Source: Bacillota bacterium (GTDB lineage: Bacteria > Bacillota > Clostridia > Lachnospirales > Lachnospiraceae). From it: a stretch of 64,000 nt of DNA. The translations under genes were made by a program, and so were the position numbers. The notes under the pieces were generated by a model that was not told where the DNA came from, ran no database searches, and worked only from the letters and a program-made list of their open reading frames with translations. The DNA lies in assembly GCA_023442465.1 (NCBI GenBank), contig JAEZZQ010000043.1, positions 124,001 through 188,000 of the forward strand. The letters run 5' to 3'. Position 1 is the first letter of the stretch. Each line of letters begins with the position of its first letter. Below, piece by piece: positions 1-8,822 of the stretch.

Positions 1-7
1 TTTTCAT
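1..7 (-). CDS. 5' end of a CDS running off the left edge
   Basis: Read on the minus strand, a TAAGGAGAA ribosome site sits 6-7 bases before an ATG at position 7, followed by one Lys codon before the window ends. Only the first two codons are visible, so no product can be named. The 290 bases behind it are AT-rich and hold no gene I can support. Confidence 0.55.
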
Positions 8-40
8 CTTATTCTCCTTATTATTTCGCAAGTTAATATT

Positions 41-98
41 TGTTACCATTTGTTGTAACACAGGAAAATCTGTTACTGTTCACTCCGTTCTCAGTAAC
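41..98. promoter_or_regulatory. two inverted repeats, candidate operator
   Basis: TGTTAC and GTAACA face each other at 41-60 (8-base spacer). A second pair, GTTACTG / CAGTAAC, lies at 72-98. Both sit 35-90 bases before the start of the gene that leaves the window, where an operator would be expected. No regulator can be assigned. Confidence 0.3.
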
Positions 99-300
99 GA
101 AAATCTTTCTTTAGAAAATCATTCTTTAAAAGCTCATATTTTCCATATATTAAGATACTACACCTTGGAGTTAAGTTTATGTCAAGAGGATTTCAAATAA
201 AACTTTACTATAATTTTATTTGAATGTTTTTTCGCACATTAAGCAAAATATACTTTGCTCTCTTTCACCGTAGAATGCCTTGCCAAAACCGCTTTAAGCT

Positions 301-1983
301 TTACCGGGGAAAGGGTTTTCTTATAAGAGAAAAAAGCACTGACTGCACCAGCGAGTATATGATATTCAGCGAAATAAATATAAGAATAATTATGGCAGCA
401 TTCGTTCCAAACGGTATATAATCCTTAATTGAAACGGACAGCGAGCGCTGAATGAACTTAACTATGAATATGCTTGGAACAATTGTCAGAAAAAACGCCG
501 CCCATAAAATGGGTCGGTAAATATCTATCAGCATCCTGCGAATATCCTTGAACGAATGACCCATTAAATTCAGAATCACCATATCCTGCTTATTATCTTG
601 AAAGTTTACATAAATTGCCAGAAACAGTAAAATTCCTCCTATGATTCCACCTATGGACTGGTTGATGACAGAACTGGTATTGTTCGATACCGCATCTTTT
701 TCCAAAGCCAAAATACGCTGCTCCCTATCGGTCGTTTCCCCCCCGCCCGCAGGTTTTTCCATACTCCATATGCCATTGTAGGTGCCTTCCGGTATTCCCA
801 TTATCTCCGCCAGCTGAACCGCATTGGCCAAAATACTTTCGGCCTTTGCATTGGCGGCAACTCCGGCTACTGCAAAGATATATTCCCTGCCGTCTATAAA
901 GACAGGAAGAGAATCTCCCTCCCGGACTCCATACACCTCCGCCAGCCCGGGATTGATATAGATACTGCCTGCCTCAGGAAGGGGCAGCGGCCTCTTATCC
1001 ATATCCTGCAGCTCATATACTTCGTTCAAACGGTACAGACCGATTATCGTCTGTTCTATCTCATAACCGCCCGCCATCAGTACCGCTTCATGATAGAGGT
1101 AGGGCGATCCGTCAAAGGGCAGAAGTTCCTCCATGTAAGCAGGATACCTCGTATCGAACTCATAATTATGACCAAGCATCTGAGAATCAAAAACCTTCTG
1201 ACTGCTGAAATTCAAAGACTGCCCTAAGATAATGCAGACATTGAAGGCCGTTACCGCCCCCAAAATAAGGAAAACCGCAAGAGGTTTTCTCAAAGCAATG
1301 CGCAGCGGAAATTTATTTTTTACAGGAATGAACTTCACTATCCTATCGGCAATCAACAAGGTCTTTCGAACACCGCTTCTCTTCCTTCCTGCAATTAATG
1401 CCCCCGGCTCCTTGCCCCGCACAAAAAAATAACATAGGAAAGTATTCAGACAAAGAATCGCTGCCGCTCCCAGGAACCCCACGATAACGGTAAAAGGGGC
1501 AACACCCTTTATAAGGCCCGTGACGGAATAAGTCCTCTTATTGGCCATTATGAGAATGTCCGACAAAAAATATCCTCCCGCCAGACCGATAAGGGAACCT
1601 GCAAAGGATACCCCCGCGGTAAACAGTATAAAATAAACGCACAGAGACCTATCGGTGAAGCCCAAAGATTTCAGGCACCCGAAGCTCTTTGCATTCGAGC
1701 CGAAAAAATGGTAAAAAAACATGAAAAAGACGAAGCAAGCCAGACCCAGCATGGAAAAGAAAAAGGTATATGCCAAAGATGTATTGGAGACCAGCGCATT
1801 TTTATATTGCAGCTGATTTACACTAAGAACCGGAAGTGCTTCCAGTACGGCTGCATTGCCGTCGATAGAAAATTTTACAAAATAAAAGGAAATCTCACTC
1901 AAAAAAACAAGGAAAAACAGCAGCCATACGAATACTTTATTTCTCCACACTTCATTTGTTAATTGCTTATACAATAACCTCAT
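301..1983 (-). CDS. FtsX-type ABC transporter permease
   Basis: Large integral membrane subunit of an ABC exporter of the MacB/FtsX type. The first hydrophobic helix is near residues 16-38. A block of three helices follows at about 75-190. A soluble extracytoplasmic segment lies at about 255-430, and a second set of three helices is near the C-terminus, which is the duplicated FtsX layout. The start chosen (1983) is the ATG preceded by GGGGG at 4-5 bases. It lies 2 bases after the stop of the ATPase gene, so the two are translationally coupled. An in-frame ATG four codons earlier overlaps the ATPase gene and has no better ribosome site. The substrate is unknown; neighbours suggest peptide or antimicrobial efflux. 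Confidence 0.85.
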   Translation of the reverse strand: MRLLYKQLTNEVWRNKVFVWLLFFLVFLSEISFYFVKFSIDGNAAVLEALPVLSVNQLQYKNALVSNTSLAYTFFFSMLGLACFVFFMFFYHFFGSNAKSFGCLKSLGFTDRSLCVYFILFTAGVSFAGSLIGLAGGYFLSDILIMANKRTYSVTGLIKGVAPFTVIVGFLGAAAILCLNTFLCYFFVRGKEPGALIAGRKRSGVRKTLLIADRIVKFIPVKNKFPLRIALRKPLAVFLILGAVTAFNVCIILGQSLNFSSQKVFDSQMLGHNYEFDTRYPAYMEELLPFDGSPYLYHEAVLMAGGYEIEQTIIGLYRLNEVYELQDMDKRPLPLPEAGSIYINPGLAEVYGVREGDSLPVFIDGREYIFAVAGVAANAKAESILANAVQLAEIMGIPEGTYNGIWSMEKPAGGGETTDREQRILALEKDAVSNNTSSVINQSIGGIIGGILLFLAIYVNFQDNKQDMVILNLMGHSFKDIRRMLIDIYRPILWAAFFLTIVPSIFIVKFIQRSLSVSIKDYIPFGTNAAIIILIFISLNIIYSLVQSVLFSLIRKPFPR

Positions 1984-1985
1984 AT

Positions 1986-2681
1986 TTACCCCCATATCAT
2001 GGCGTCGGCTGTTATCGGGTCATCGTTGAAAACATCCTGATATACCATTCCATTCTTCATTGTCAAAATGCGGTCGGCCGTTTTCGCAATCTGTTGATTA
2101 TGTGTGGTGAATAAAACAGCGATACCGAACGTCGATTTCAAGTCGTGCAGCAACCCTACTACCTTTTTGCTGTTTTCTTCGTCTAAAGCTCCTGTGACTT
2201 CATCACAAAACAAAAGACGGGGCCCTTTGATAACTGCACGTGCGATTGCCGTGCGCTGCTTCTGACCGCCGGAGAGCTGTGCAGGAAATTTGCACAATAT
2301 GTCGTCGATTTCAAGAATGCGCACCAGGCGTTCAAAGGAAAGAGACCCCTTTTTAGGGCTGATGCCAATTTTTATATTTTCCTCCACCGTCAGATTTTCC
2401 AACAGCAAATATTCCTGAAATATGTTCCCGGCTTCAGTACGTTTCCAATCGGCAAGCCTTCTTTCAGACCATAAAGTCATCATCTCATCCCCGTACTTCA
2501 CATTTCCCTCCGTAGGGCGTATAAGACCCGACAGAATGTTCAGCAAGGTGGACTTCCCCGAGCCGCTGGGCCCGAGAATCGCCGTAAATGTATTTTCGTA
2601 AATATCTAAGGAAATGCCTTTGATCACCCTTTCCTTTTCAAAATCCTTGGTAATGTCTTCTGCTTTCAATATAACTTTCAA
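1986..2681 (-). CDS. ABC transporter ATP-binding protein
   Basis: Cytoplasmic ATPase partner of the FtsX-type permease. Walker A GPSGSGKST is at residues 37-45, the signature LSGGQKQR near 136, and Walker B LLFCDEVTGALD near 155. The length of 231 residues is typical of the MacB/LolD class. The open frame extends 32 codons further upstream, but that part overlaps the preceding gene. The TTG at 2681 has a strong GGGGGAAGGA site at proper spacing and matches where this family begins. It is the third gene of a four-gene operon (LytTR, DUF3021, ATPase, permease). Confidence 0.9.
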   Translation of the reverse strand: MKVILKAEDITKDFEKERVIKGISLDIYENTFTAILGPSGSGKSTLLNILSGLIRPTEGNVKYGDEMMTLWSERRLADWKRTEAGNIFQEYLLLENLTVEENIKIGISPKKGSLSFERLVRILEIDDILCKFPAQLSGGQKQRTAIARAVIKGPRLLFCDEVTGALDEENSKKVVGLLHDLKSTFGIAVLFTTHNQQIAKTADRILTMKNGMVYQDVFNDDPITADAMIWG

Positions 2682-2694
2682 AATCCTTCCCCCT

Positions 2695-3102
2695 TTATCC
2701 TTTTGATTTGAATGAATCCTTGCGTTCCCGAAGCAGCCGATTGATTTCCTCCATATCCTCTTTCGTACCGAGGACACTGATAAAATAGCCTATGACGTAA
2801 ACGAGCAGGACCATAATTATCAAAATACCTATAGGCGTACTGCTGTACCAGTCAAAAATAAATCCGAAGATAAGGATTACGGCTGTTGTATAGGTAATGT
2901 TCAAAAGTGCCTCCAATATAGGGTATTTGTTTTCATATTTGTTGGTAAGGATCAGCCCGAAATGTACTGCAGCATTTGCTGCTAAAATCTGAAAAACAGT
3001 ACTGACAAAAAGACACTCGCCTCCATACAACAGGGCTACCGCTGCCAGGATAACAAGGGTAATGCCAGTAGTTGACATAATATTTGTCAAGATTTTTTTC
3101 AT
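2695..3102 (-). CDS. DUF3021 family membrane protein
   Basis: Small protein of 135 residues with four predicted transmembrane helices (about 10-30, 38-58, 68-88, 92-112) and a charged cytoplasmic tail rich in Glu, Arg and Lys. The layout and its position directly after a stand-alone LytTR gene match the DUF3021 family, which is usually co-encoded with LytTR regulators and is thought to hold or inhibit them at the membrane. Its ATG overlaps the LytTR stop (ATGA at 3099-3102), so the two are coupled. Function is inferred from family and context only. Confidence 0.75.
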   Translation of the reverse strand: MKKILTNIMSTTGITLVILAAVALLYGGECLFVSTVFQILAANAAVHFGLILTNKYENKYPILEALLNITYTTAVILIFGFIFDWYSSTPIGILIIMVLLVYVIGYFISVLGTKEDMEEINRLLRERKDSFKSKG

Positions 3103-3545
3103 GCTTCTCCTCCCCTCAGCTTGTTCTTAATTCCATTCAGATACTTTCTCGTTACATAAAGCCGTTCCCCGTTTTTCAGCGTTGCTTCCATCCTGCTGTT
3201 GAATAAGGTCTTCATCGCATCCAGAACATTTACATTTAAAATGCAGGCCTTGTTGATCTGAACGAAATCCATATCGGACAGCATGCCAAGCAGCTGATAT
3301 AGACGCAGCTGCGTTCGATATACCTCGTTTTCGCAATAGATATAAGTCCGCTTATCCACGCTTTCAATGTAAAAAATATCGGCGGCATTCACTATTTTCT
3401 CTCCATCCTCCGATTCGCATATGATCTTTGTATCCACCGCCTGAAGAAGCGAAATGAGACGCTTCACATCTTGATCCATTTTCGCATATTTAACAATTAC
3501 TTCCGTCTCCTGCTGTGCAGAATTTCTTTCCAGTCTAAGAAACAA
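3099..3545 (-). CDS. stand-alone LytTR transcriptional regulator
   Basis: The protein is 148 residues long with no receiver domain. The C-terminal 100 residues form a LytTR DNA-binding domain: an IFYIESVDKRTYIYCENEV strand region, then DFVQINKACILNV, and a basic end VTRKYLNGIKNKL. The frame stays open 32 codons further upstream, but the TTG at 3545 follows GGGGGTGG at the right spacing and gives the usual family length. The protein probably controls its own operon (DUF3021 and ABC exporter). No LytTR half-site pair was recognised just upstream; a dispersed repeat occupies that region instead. Confidence 0.8.
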   Translation of the reverse strand: MFLRLERNSAQQETEVIVKYAKMDQDVKRLISLLQAVDTKIICESEDGEKIVNAADIFYIESVDKRTYIYCENEVYRTQLRLYQLLGMLSDMDFVQINKACILNVNVLDAMKTLFNSRMEATLKNGERLYVTRKYLNGIKNKLRGGEA

Positions 3546-3658
3546 TCTACCACCCCCATATCTTCTTATCATGAGTATAATAGGGAGCCTTCCCCCTGGC
3601 AATATGATTTCCTCCCAAATGCAAAAATTGGTGACCGTCATGCAGTTAGCGCAAAGAA

Positions 3659-3777
3659 CAAAGGTATGTTTCGCACACTCTCACAGCCAAGTATTTTGGC
3701 CGCACCGCTTTTGCCTGACACGCGTAGCTGCGCATCCATTTTTTATGTAATAGGAGCACTTCCTGTTACATAAAAAA
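3659..3777 (-). repeat. dispersed leader repeat, copy 1, with hairpin
   Basis: The 79 bases at 3659-3737 align without gaps to 48317-48395 (58 of 79 identical, counted by eye). Both copies keep the blocks GCTTTTGC and AGCTGCGCATCC. A hairpin follows at 3739-3777 with arms TTTTTTATGTAA / TTACATAAAAAA extended by TAGGA / TCCTG. In this copy the repeat lies just upstream of the LytTR operon, in the same orientation relative to the gene as copy 2. Confidence 0.6.
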
Positions 3778-3831
3778 GACAATAAACCCCGGCTCATCCG
3801 ACTGATATTGGACAAGGGCATTTATTGTCTT
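3771..3831 (-). terminator. rho-independent terminator
   Basis: A perfect 11-bp stem, AAGACAATAAA (3776-3786) with TTTATTGTCTT (3821-3831), is followed on the minus strand by a run of T. It would end transcription coming from the YhgE/Pip gene. The 140 bases between it and that gene hold nothing recognised. Confidence 0.65.
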
Positions 3832-3975
3832 CTTATTCGTATCATATTTTTATACACTATATCATGTACAAGTTATTTTACCAATGCTTTATTTTTTCTT
3901 TCTCATCCTTTTACTTACAATATACTTAAATATTGATAGTAACTTACCTACACAAATTCTAACTCAAATACTTTA

Positions 3976-6798
3976 TCAGCAGCTATAAGTATAATTGTCA
4001 TCGAGCAGCTTCTGATTGTCATCGAGCTGTGAGATCCCATCCTTATGGATTTTTTTCAGCACTTTCATTGACAGGAACAATAAAAGCTGTGAAACTGCCG
4101 CTATGCCGAGCATCAGCAGCGCGTTGCTCGTAAAGGTCGCTTCTCCCAGACCTGAGCTTATCGTCTCTCTAAAGCCGTAGATGGAGTGTGTCATAGGCAG
4201 ATACGGGTGAATGTTCCTGAAGAACTTATCCGTAAGCGGTATCGGGAAGGTTCCGCCCGAGCCTGCGAGCTGCAGTATAAGCAATATCATGGCCACGAAT
4301 CTTCCCGGATTATCGAAGGCCATCGCCAGAAACATGATGAGGAACATATACGCGTATGCGGATGCCAACGCTACCGCAAAGTATTGAAGTATATGGTCTG
4401 GTTCCAGACCGATGAACATCATCACTCCGGCTTCAATAAGAGCCATTGCCGTAGCCGCAGCAACTCCCACTGTTATCTTGCTCAGCAACCACTGGAACAC
4501 CGATTTATCTTTTACCGCAACCTTCCGGATAGGGTAAATGAAATTGAATACCAGACAGCCAACATACAAAGCCAGCGATAATACGTACGGGGCCAGCGCA
4601 TGGCCGTAGTTGGGCACATCGCTGTATTTTTCCTGCGTGATCTCATCCGGCTGTGCAATCATCTTTGCCGTCCTATCCGTCGCATGAACATCGTTTACCT
4701 GTTCAGAGCCGTCACTTAAGGCAGAAGCCAGTTCACTGCTTCCATCTTTAAAGGTATTCAAGCCATCCTGAAGGGTAACGCCGCCGTCCGCCAACTTCGC
4801 GGAACCTTCGGTCAACTGCGCGGAAGCCTCCTGAAGCCGGGTCTGTCCTGCCATAAGGTCGTCGTTGTTCCTTACCAGCTCCTCACTTCCTTCTTTTATC
4901 GTATTGGTACCGGATATCAGTGCGTTCACTCCATCCTGAAGAGCGGGCACATTGTCGTTTAGCTGGTTAAGGCCACTGCTCAGCGTCGATGCGCCGCTAT
5001 TGAGGGCTGCAGAATTGCTCTTCAAAGTTTTCACACCTTCGTTCACCTGTTCTACACCTGCAAGATAGGTATCCAAGCCAGTGGTAAGCTGCGCAGAGCC
5101 GCCTGCCAAACCGGTCTGAAGACTGGCAATGCCTCCCGTCAGCTGACTCATGCCGGGGATGAGCTGACCATCCAAAGCGGTCTTCACACTGTTTAATCCT
5201 CCCGAAAGGCTGCTTATCGCACCCTGAGCTCCCGGAAGCACCTGATTAGCCCCCGCTGCAATCTGATTTACCGCTGCTGCGATTGTAGCGGTAGAGTTTG
5301 CTGCGGCCGCCATGGTGCTCACCTGTGCACTCAGACTTGCCTCACTGGCCTGAATGCCTGATACTCCGCTTTCTATCGCATCTATATTCGCTACAATGTT
5401 CGCAGCCTCATCCGAAATACCCGAACCGGAACCGCTGTTTGCCGCTGCCGCATCAATCATACCGAGCACGATTCCCTTGGATGTATCATCCAAATCCGGT
5501 GAGTTATTTACCGCTTCTCTCAGTCCATCCAGTGCCGAAGATGCTGACGAGGCTGTGGCAGAGCTGTTCATTATATTATTCGCGCTGGTTTTTGCCGCTT
5601 CCGCCGCATTGATAATGTTCGCTGTGTCATCTCCCGAAATATTCAAAACTGCTGCATCAGTCGCCGCAGGACTGGCTGCACTTGCAGCCGCCAACATTTG
5701 GTTCAGCCCCTGAATGCTGTTATTGAGATTTGCCAACCCTTTATCGAGTGTTGCCAGCTGCTCAGCACTGGAATTGATCTGGGTGCCTATGCTGCTTGAC
5801 ATCTGGGTCAGGCCTGCCGAAACCTGATTCGCCCCGCTTTGAAGCTGTGCGGTTCCGTTACTCAAACCGGTAACCAGGGTCGTCACACCTGTCTTAAGAG
5901 TGGTTCCGTTACTGGCTAAGGTATTCGTTCCGTCCGCCAGTTTGGAAACACCGCCGGTATAATCCCTGATGCCGGATGCCAGCTTGCCGGAGCCATCATC
6001 CAGCCGGCTTACGCCGTCTGCCAAGTCAGGAACCTTTGCGCCCAATGTATCCACGCCTGCCTTCAACTCTCCGAGACCGTCATCTAATTTGACAGTGCCC
6101 TCCAAATATTGTCCGAGAGCGACGCTGAAAGTTTCTTCTCCATCGCTGAAGGTTATGGTGCTGTCTGCCAGAGTATTCAGTCCGTCCGTCAGCGTCTTGC
6201 TTCCTTCCGCCAAATCGTTTGCACCTTTGTCTAACTGCTCCGCTCCGTCAGCTGCTTTCGCAAATCCATCTCCTATTTCAGAGAGCTGGTCGAAAATCGC
6301 GTTTGCATAAACCTCCGTCACCTTCTGGGAAACTTCACTCTTTAGCTGCTTCATGGCAGTTTCACCGATTACCTCGCCGAGGTAATTCAAAGCGCCGTTC
6401 GTCTCGTATTTGATATTCATTTTCTTCGGGTTCTCATCCATTACTGTGGCTGCATTTGCAGAAAAATCTTCGGGAATCGTTACGATCATATAATACTCCT
6501 GATTCTCCAAGCCTTGCTGCGCTTCCTCTCCCGAAACGAACTCCCAATTTAAGTTCTCGTCTTCTTTTAGCTGGTCTACAACCTCTGCTCCTACATTCAG
6601 CATTTTTCCGTTGTATTCCACTTCTTTATCTTCATTCACTACCGCAACCGGCAAGTCACCGGTTTTTCCATAGGGATCCCAAACGGATTTCAGGAAAAAT
6701 GAAGCATAGAGAAGCGGGATAAAAGAAATAACAATAAAAGAAATTAATAAAATTTTGTTCTTATAGATTGCCTGCCATTCTTTTTTAATCATTTCCAT
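3976..6798 (-). CDS. YhgE/Pip family membrane protein (ABC-2-like)
   Basis: Protein of 940 residues with one N-terminal transmembrane helix (about 15-37), a soluble region of some 700 residues, and about five C-terminal helices from residue 745 onward. This is the layout of YhgE/Pip proteins, including phage infection protein homologues. The soluble part carries many short repeats of the type LxxGxxxLxxG (for example LADGVSRLDDG), typical of the family's coiled surface domain. A strong AGAAAGGTGA site lies 12 bases before the ATG, and the start overlaps the end of the Rrf2 gene by 14 bases. That overlap suggests coupling and local control. The role in this organism is not known; family members resemble transport or surface proteins. 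Confidence 0.85.
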   Translation of the reverse strand: MEMIKKEWQAIYKNKILLISFIVISFIPLLYASFFLKSVWDPYGKTGDLPVAVVNEDKEVEYNGKMLNVGAEVVDQLKEDENLNWEFVSGEEAQQGLENQEYYMIVTIPEDFSANAATVMDENPKKMNIKYETNGALNYLGEVIGETAMKQLKSEVSQKVTEVYANAIFDQLSEIGDGFAKAADGAEQLDKGANDLAEGSKTLTDGLNTLADSTITFSDGEETFSVALGQYLEGTVKLDDGLGELKAGVDTLGAKVPDLADGVSRLDDGSGKLASGIRDYTGGVSKLADGTNTLASNGTTLKTGVTTLVTGLSNGTAQLQSGANQVSAGLTQMSSSIGTQINSSAEQLATLDKGLANLNNSIQGLNQMLAAASAASPAATDAAVLNISGDDTANIINAAEAAKTSANNIMNSSATASSASSALDGLREAVNNSPDLDDTSKGIVLGMIDAAAANSGSGSGISDEAANIVANIDAIESGVSGIQASEASLSAQVSTMAAAANSTATIAAAVNQIAAGANQVLPGAQGAISSLSGGLNSVKTALDGQLIPGMSQLTGGIASLQTGLAGGSAQLTTGLDTYLAGVEQVNEGVKTLKSNSAALNSGASTLSSGLNQLNDNVPALQDGVNALISGTNTIKEGSEELVRNNDDLMAGQTRLQEASAQLTEGSAKLADGGVTLQDGLNTFKDGSSELASALSDGSEQVNDVHATDRTAKMIAQPDEITQEKYSDVPNYGHALAPYVLSLALYVGCLVFNFIYPIRKVAVKDKSVFQWLLSKITVGVAAATAMALIEAGVMMFIGLEPDHILQYFAVALASAYAYMFLIMFLAMAFDNPGRFVAMILLILQLAGSGGTFPIPLTDKFFRNIHPYLPMTHSIYGFRETISSGLGEATFTSNALLMLGIAAVSQLLLFLSMKVLKKIHKDGISQLDDNQKLLDDNYTYSC

Positions 6799-7309
6799 GA
6801 ATCGAATTCATCACCTTTCTAATTAATAATTCTCTTTTTTCTTCCGGCTGGTTCCAATCGTACAAAGCCAGCTTTTCTTCCCCCACCGCTTCCATAAGCA
6901 ATTGATGAACCGTTTTGTTTCTCAGAGAATCCCTCCACAGCTTGTCGGCCTGTGCAAATGCATTCTTCAGAATTGCAGTACCTTGATCCGTAATGAACGG
7001 GAACTCATTAAATACCTCGCTGATAAGCTCCGTATCGGTAAACGTTTCAATCGGCCCTTCCAGTGCTTCTACCACCTGCAGCAAATTAATATCCTCCGCA
7101 TTTGCTGCCAGCGTAAAGCCGCCGTTGTTTCCTGAAACGGAATTTACCAGCTTGGAAACAACCAGTTTACGAATGATTTTCCGTAAATAAGAGGGTGAAC
7201 ACTTTAACCTCTTATTTATTTCCTGTGAGGATAAAGGAATACCGGGGTCTTGGGTTGCAAGCAGAACGATAATGCAGGCCGCTTGTTCAAATCCTTTTGT
7301 AAGTTTCAA
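6785..7309 (-). CDS. Rrf2 family transcriptional regulator
   Basis: Protein of 174 residues with an N-terminal winged helix-turn-helix (about 1-75). It has the family's CSPSYLRKIIRKL recognition helix and the wing sequence SGNNGGFTLA. The three clustered cysteines of iron-sulfur Rrf2 proteins (IscR, NsrR) are absent, so it is more likely a redox- or ligand-sensing YwnA/CymR-like member. It is co-transcribed with the YhgE/Pip gene, which is its likely target. The ATG at 7309 is preceded by AGGAGG-like bases. Confidence 0.8.
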   Translation of the reverse strand: MKLTKGFEQAACIIVLLATQDPGIPLSSQEINKRLKCSPSYLRKIIRKLVVSKLVNSVSGNNGGFTLAANAEDINLLQVVEALEGPIETFTDTELISEVFNEFPFITDQGTAILKNAFAQADKLWRDSLRNKTVHQLLMEAVGEEKLALYDWNQPEEKRELLIRKVMNSIHGND

Positions 7310-7366
7310 CGCTTTACCTCCTTAACATATCTCGCGAATAGCAATACGGTTTATAAATCATTTTGC

Positions 7367-7390
7367 GGATAGCTATTATCCATTATGGAT
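7367..7390 (-). promoter_or_regulatory. candidate operator before the Rrf2 gene
   Basis: ATCCATTATGGAT (7378-7390) is a perfect odd palindrome, and an overlapping GGATA / TATCC pair spans 7367-7381. It is about 60-80 bases before the Rrf2 start, as expected for an autoregulatory site. Assignment to this regulator is inference. Confidence 0.35.
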
Positions 7391-7447
7391 ATTATTTATC
7401 TACAATCGGTAATTATACTACTCTTAAATCATATTGCAAGTAAAAAA

Positions 7448-7488
7448 AATTGTGCTTATGATGAAAATTTTCATCATAATGCACAATT
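7448..7488. repeat. near-perfect 20-bp palindrome
   Basis: AATTGTGC plus TTATGATGAAAA (7448-7467) pairs with TTTTCATCATAA plus GCACAATT (7468-7488), with one unpaired T and no loop. It lies between the divergent Rrf2 and DUF4236 genes and ends only a few bases before the DUF4236 start. Confidence 0.6.
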
Positions 7489-7492
7489 GTAA

Positions 7493-7720
7493 TTGAACGG
7501 TAGATTTCGAAAAAGTATTAAAATCGCCCCAGGGCTGAAGCTGAACATCAATAATAAAAGTGTAAGTGTAACGGGCGGGGTCAATGGTGCCCATCACACA
7601 GTCAGCTCCACCGGCAAAAGGACTACTTCAGTAGGTCTTCCCGGAACAGGCTTATCCTACACTACTTCCTCCGGCGGGAAGTCTTCAAAGAAAAAGAGCG
7701 GCGCCTCCGGCATAATATAA
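7493..7720 (+). CDS. DUF4236 domain protein
   Basis: Protein of 75 residues. The start FRKSIKIAPGLKLNINNK and the end PGTGLSYTTSS match the DUF4236 fold, a small beta-rich module of unknown function that often sits at the N-terminus of longer proteins. Here it is alone with a Ser/Lys-rich tail. The only available start is a TTG directly after an in-frame TAA, and no ribosome site is visible. Expression is therefore doubtful, and the gene may have lost its native leader to the adjacent palindrome. Confidence 0.6.
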   Translation: MNGRFRKSIKIAPGLKLNINNKSVSVTGGVNGAHHTVSSTGKRTTSVGLPGTGLSYTTSSGGKSSKKKSGASGII

Positions 7721-7745
7721 CGGCACTTTTCTTTTGTTATCAGGC

Positions 7746-8177
7746 TCAGGCTTTTGCCAGTTGGCTTCCAAGCTCGCTGCACCTGGCTAACGCGGAAGCG
7801 TCCGGCATTTCCTGGCATATCAGGCCTTCTCCATTCAGTACAGATGCACCTGCTGCGCCCATTCTGTCAACCCATTCACGCATCCATTGTCCGTCCCCCC
7901 ATCCGTATGAGCCGAACAGAGCAATGGTCTTTCCTGCCGCGAAACCTTCCGCATCGCATACGAAAGGCTCCATTTCAGATTCTTCCAGTACTTCAACGCC
8001 CATAGACGGGCAGCCTAACGCAAACGCCTTTGCTTTTTTCAGTTCCTCCAAAGAAGCACTGCTCACATCTACTACCTCGGCTTCCATACCTGCCCCTTTG
8101 ATTCCCTGCCCTACCGCTTCCGCCATAGCCTGCGTGTTGCCGGATAGGGACCAATATACAACATAAATTTTTTCCAT
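7746..8177 (-). CDS. flavodoxin
   Basis: FMN-binding electron carrier of 143 residues (short-chain type). The phosphate loop SLSGNTQ is at residues 10-16. The two isoalloxazine loops are visible as GCPSMGVE near 55 and FGSYGWGDG near 88. The ATG has an AGGAGG site. The gene follows the DUF3793 gene by 12 bases on the same strand. Flavodoxin commonly replaces ferredoxin when iron is scarce, which fits the iron-regulator-like dyad in the shared promoter. Confidence 0.92.
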   Translation of the reverse strand: MEKIYVVYWSLSGNTQAMAEAVGQGIKGAGMEAEVVDVSSASLEELKKAKAFALGCPSMGVEVLEESEMEPFVCDAEGFAAGKTIALFGSYGWGDGQWMREWVDRMGAAGASVLNGEGLICQEMPDASALARCSELGSQLAKA

Positions 8178-8189
8178 CTCTTTTTCCTC

Positions 8190-8807
8190 CTAGGCCGCTA
8201 TCTCCTGCAGCCTATCCTTTCTATAACTTTCTATAATATCTTCCATACTCATCCCGAAGAAAATCAATTGCAGCATCGTTGCCTTTACTATCTCAAATCT
8301 GTGGAAAAGCCGCTCCTTCGCAGCGATATCTTCATATACCTTCCAATAGCCGATAAGCATGAAATTTCTTCCCTTATGGCGAATGAAACCTTCCACATCT
8401 TCAATCGGATAACCCAGCAGGACTCCCATTTCATGAGGAAACTGTATTTTATCCGACATATATTTTCGATACCTTTCTCTAAAAATCGGCAGGATATTAT
8501 ATATGGAATATTCTTGATAGCCCATTCCGGCTAAAAGCTTTATCACACGCTCTTGCTTCAGATACGAAGCCAGTTTTGCCTCATTAAATAAAAGAAGAGT
8601 TATTTTTTCTCCGCCATCCCTCAGTGCATAGAAGGAAATACTTGTTGACCTTAGAATCGCTATAAGCTGTGTAAGTTTGTCTCTGCGGATAATTAATAAA
8701 TTCGAGACTTTCAGTCCCGATATGAGCGGAGCACACTGCAAAGCCAGTTGTGTTTCTATGTTTTTTAAATCTATTTTCTGCATTATCTCAAATACTTCCT
8801 TGCTCAT
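8190..8807 (-). CDS. DUF3793 family protein
   Basis: Protein of 205 residues matching DUF3793. It starts with an AxxCAPLISGLKVSNLL segment, then a RDGGEKITLLLFN block, and near the C-terminus EMGVLLGYPIEDVEGFI. Function is unknown; the family is often found beside flavodoxin and iron-uptake genes in clostridia. The frame is open 42 codons further upstream, but that stretch contains a complete promoter and operator. I therefore place the start at the ATG at 8807, which is also the usual family start. Confidence 0.75.
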   Translation of the reverse strand: MSKEVFEIMQKIDLKNIETQLALQCAPLISGLKVSNLLIIRRDKLTQLIAILRSTSISFYALRDGGEKITLLLFNEAKLASYLKQERVIKLLAGMGYQEYSIYNILPIFRERYRKYMSDKIQFPHEMGVLLGYPIEDVEGFIRHKGRNFMLIGYWKVYEDIAAKERLFHRFEIVKATMLQLIFFGMSMEDIIESYRKDRLQEIAA

Positions 8808-8822
8808 TTCATCTCTTTTCTG

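Noticed and set aside
241..300. Possible third copy of the dispersed leader repeat (AAGCAAAATATACTTTGCT)
   Set aside because: Only the short palindromic part resembles the repeat; the conserved AGCTGCGCATCC block is absent.
4186..6722. Several long frames antisense to the YhgE/Pip gene
   Set aside because: They arise from the repeated, biased codon pattern of the real gene and have no ribosome sites or family features.
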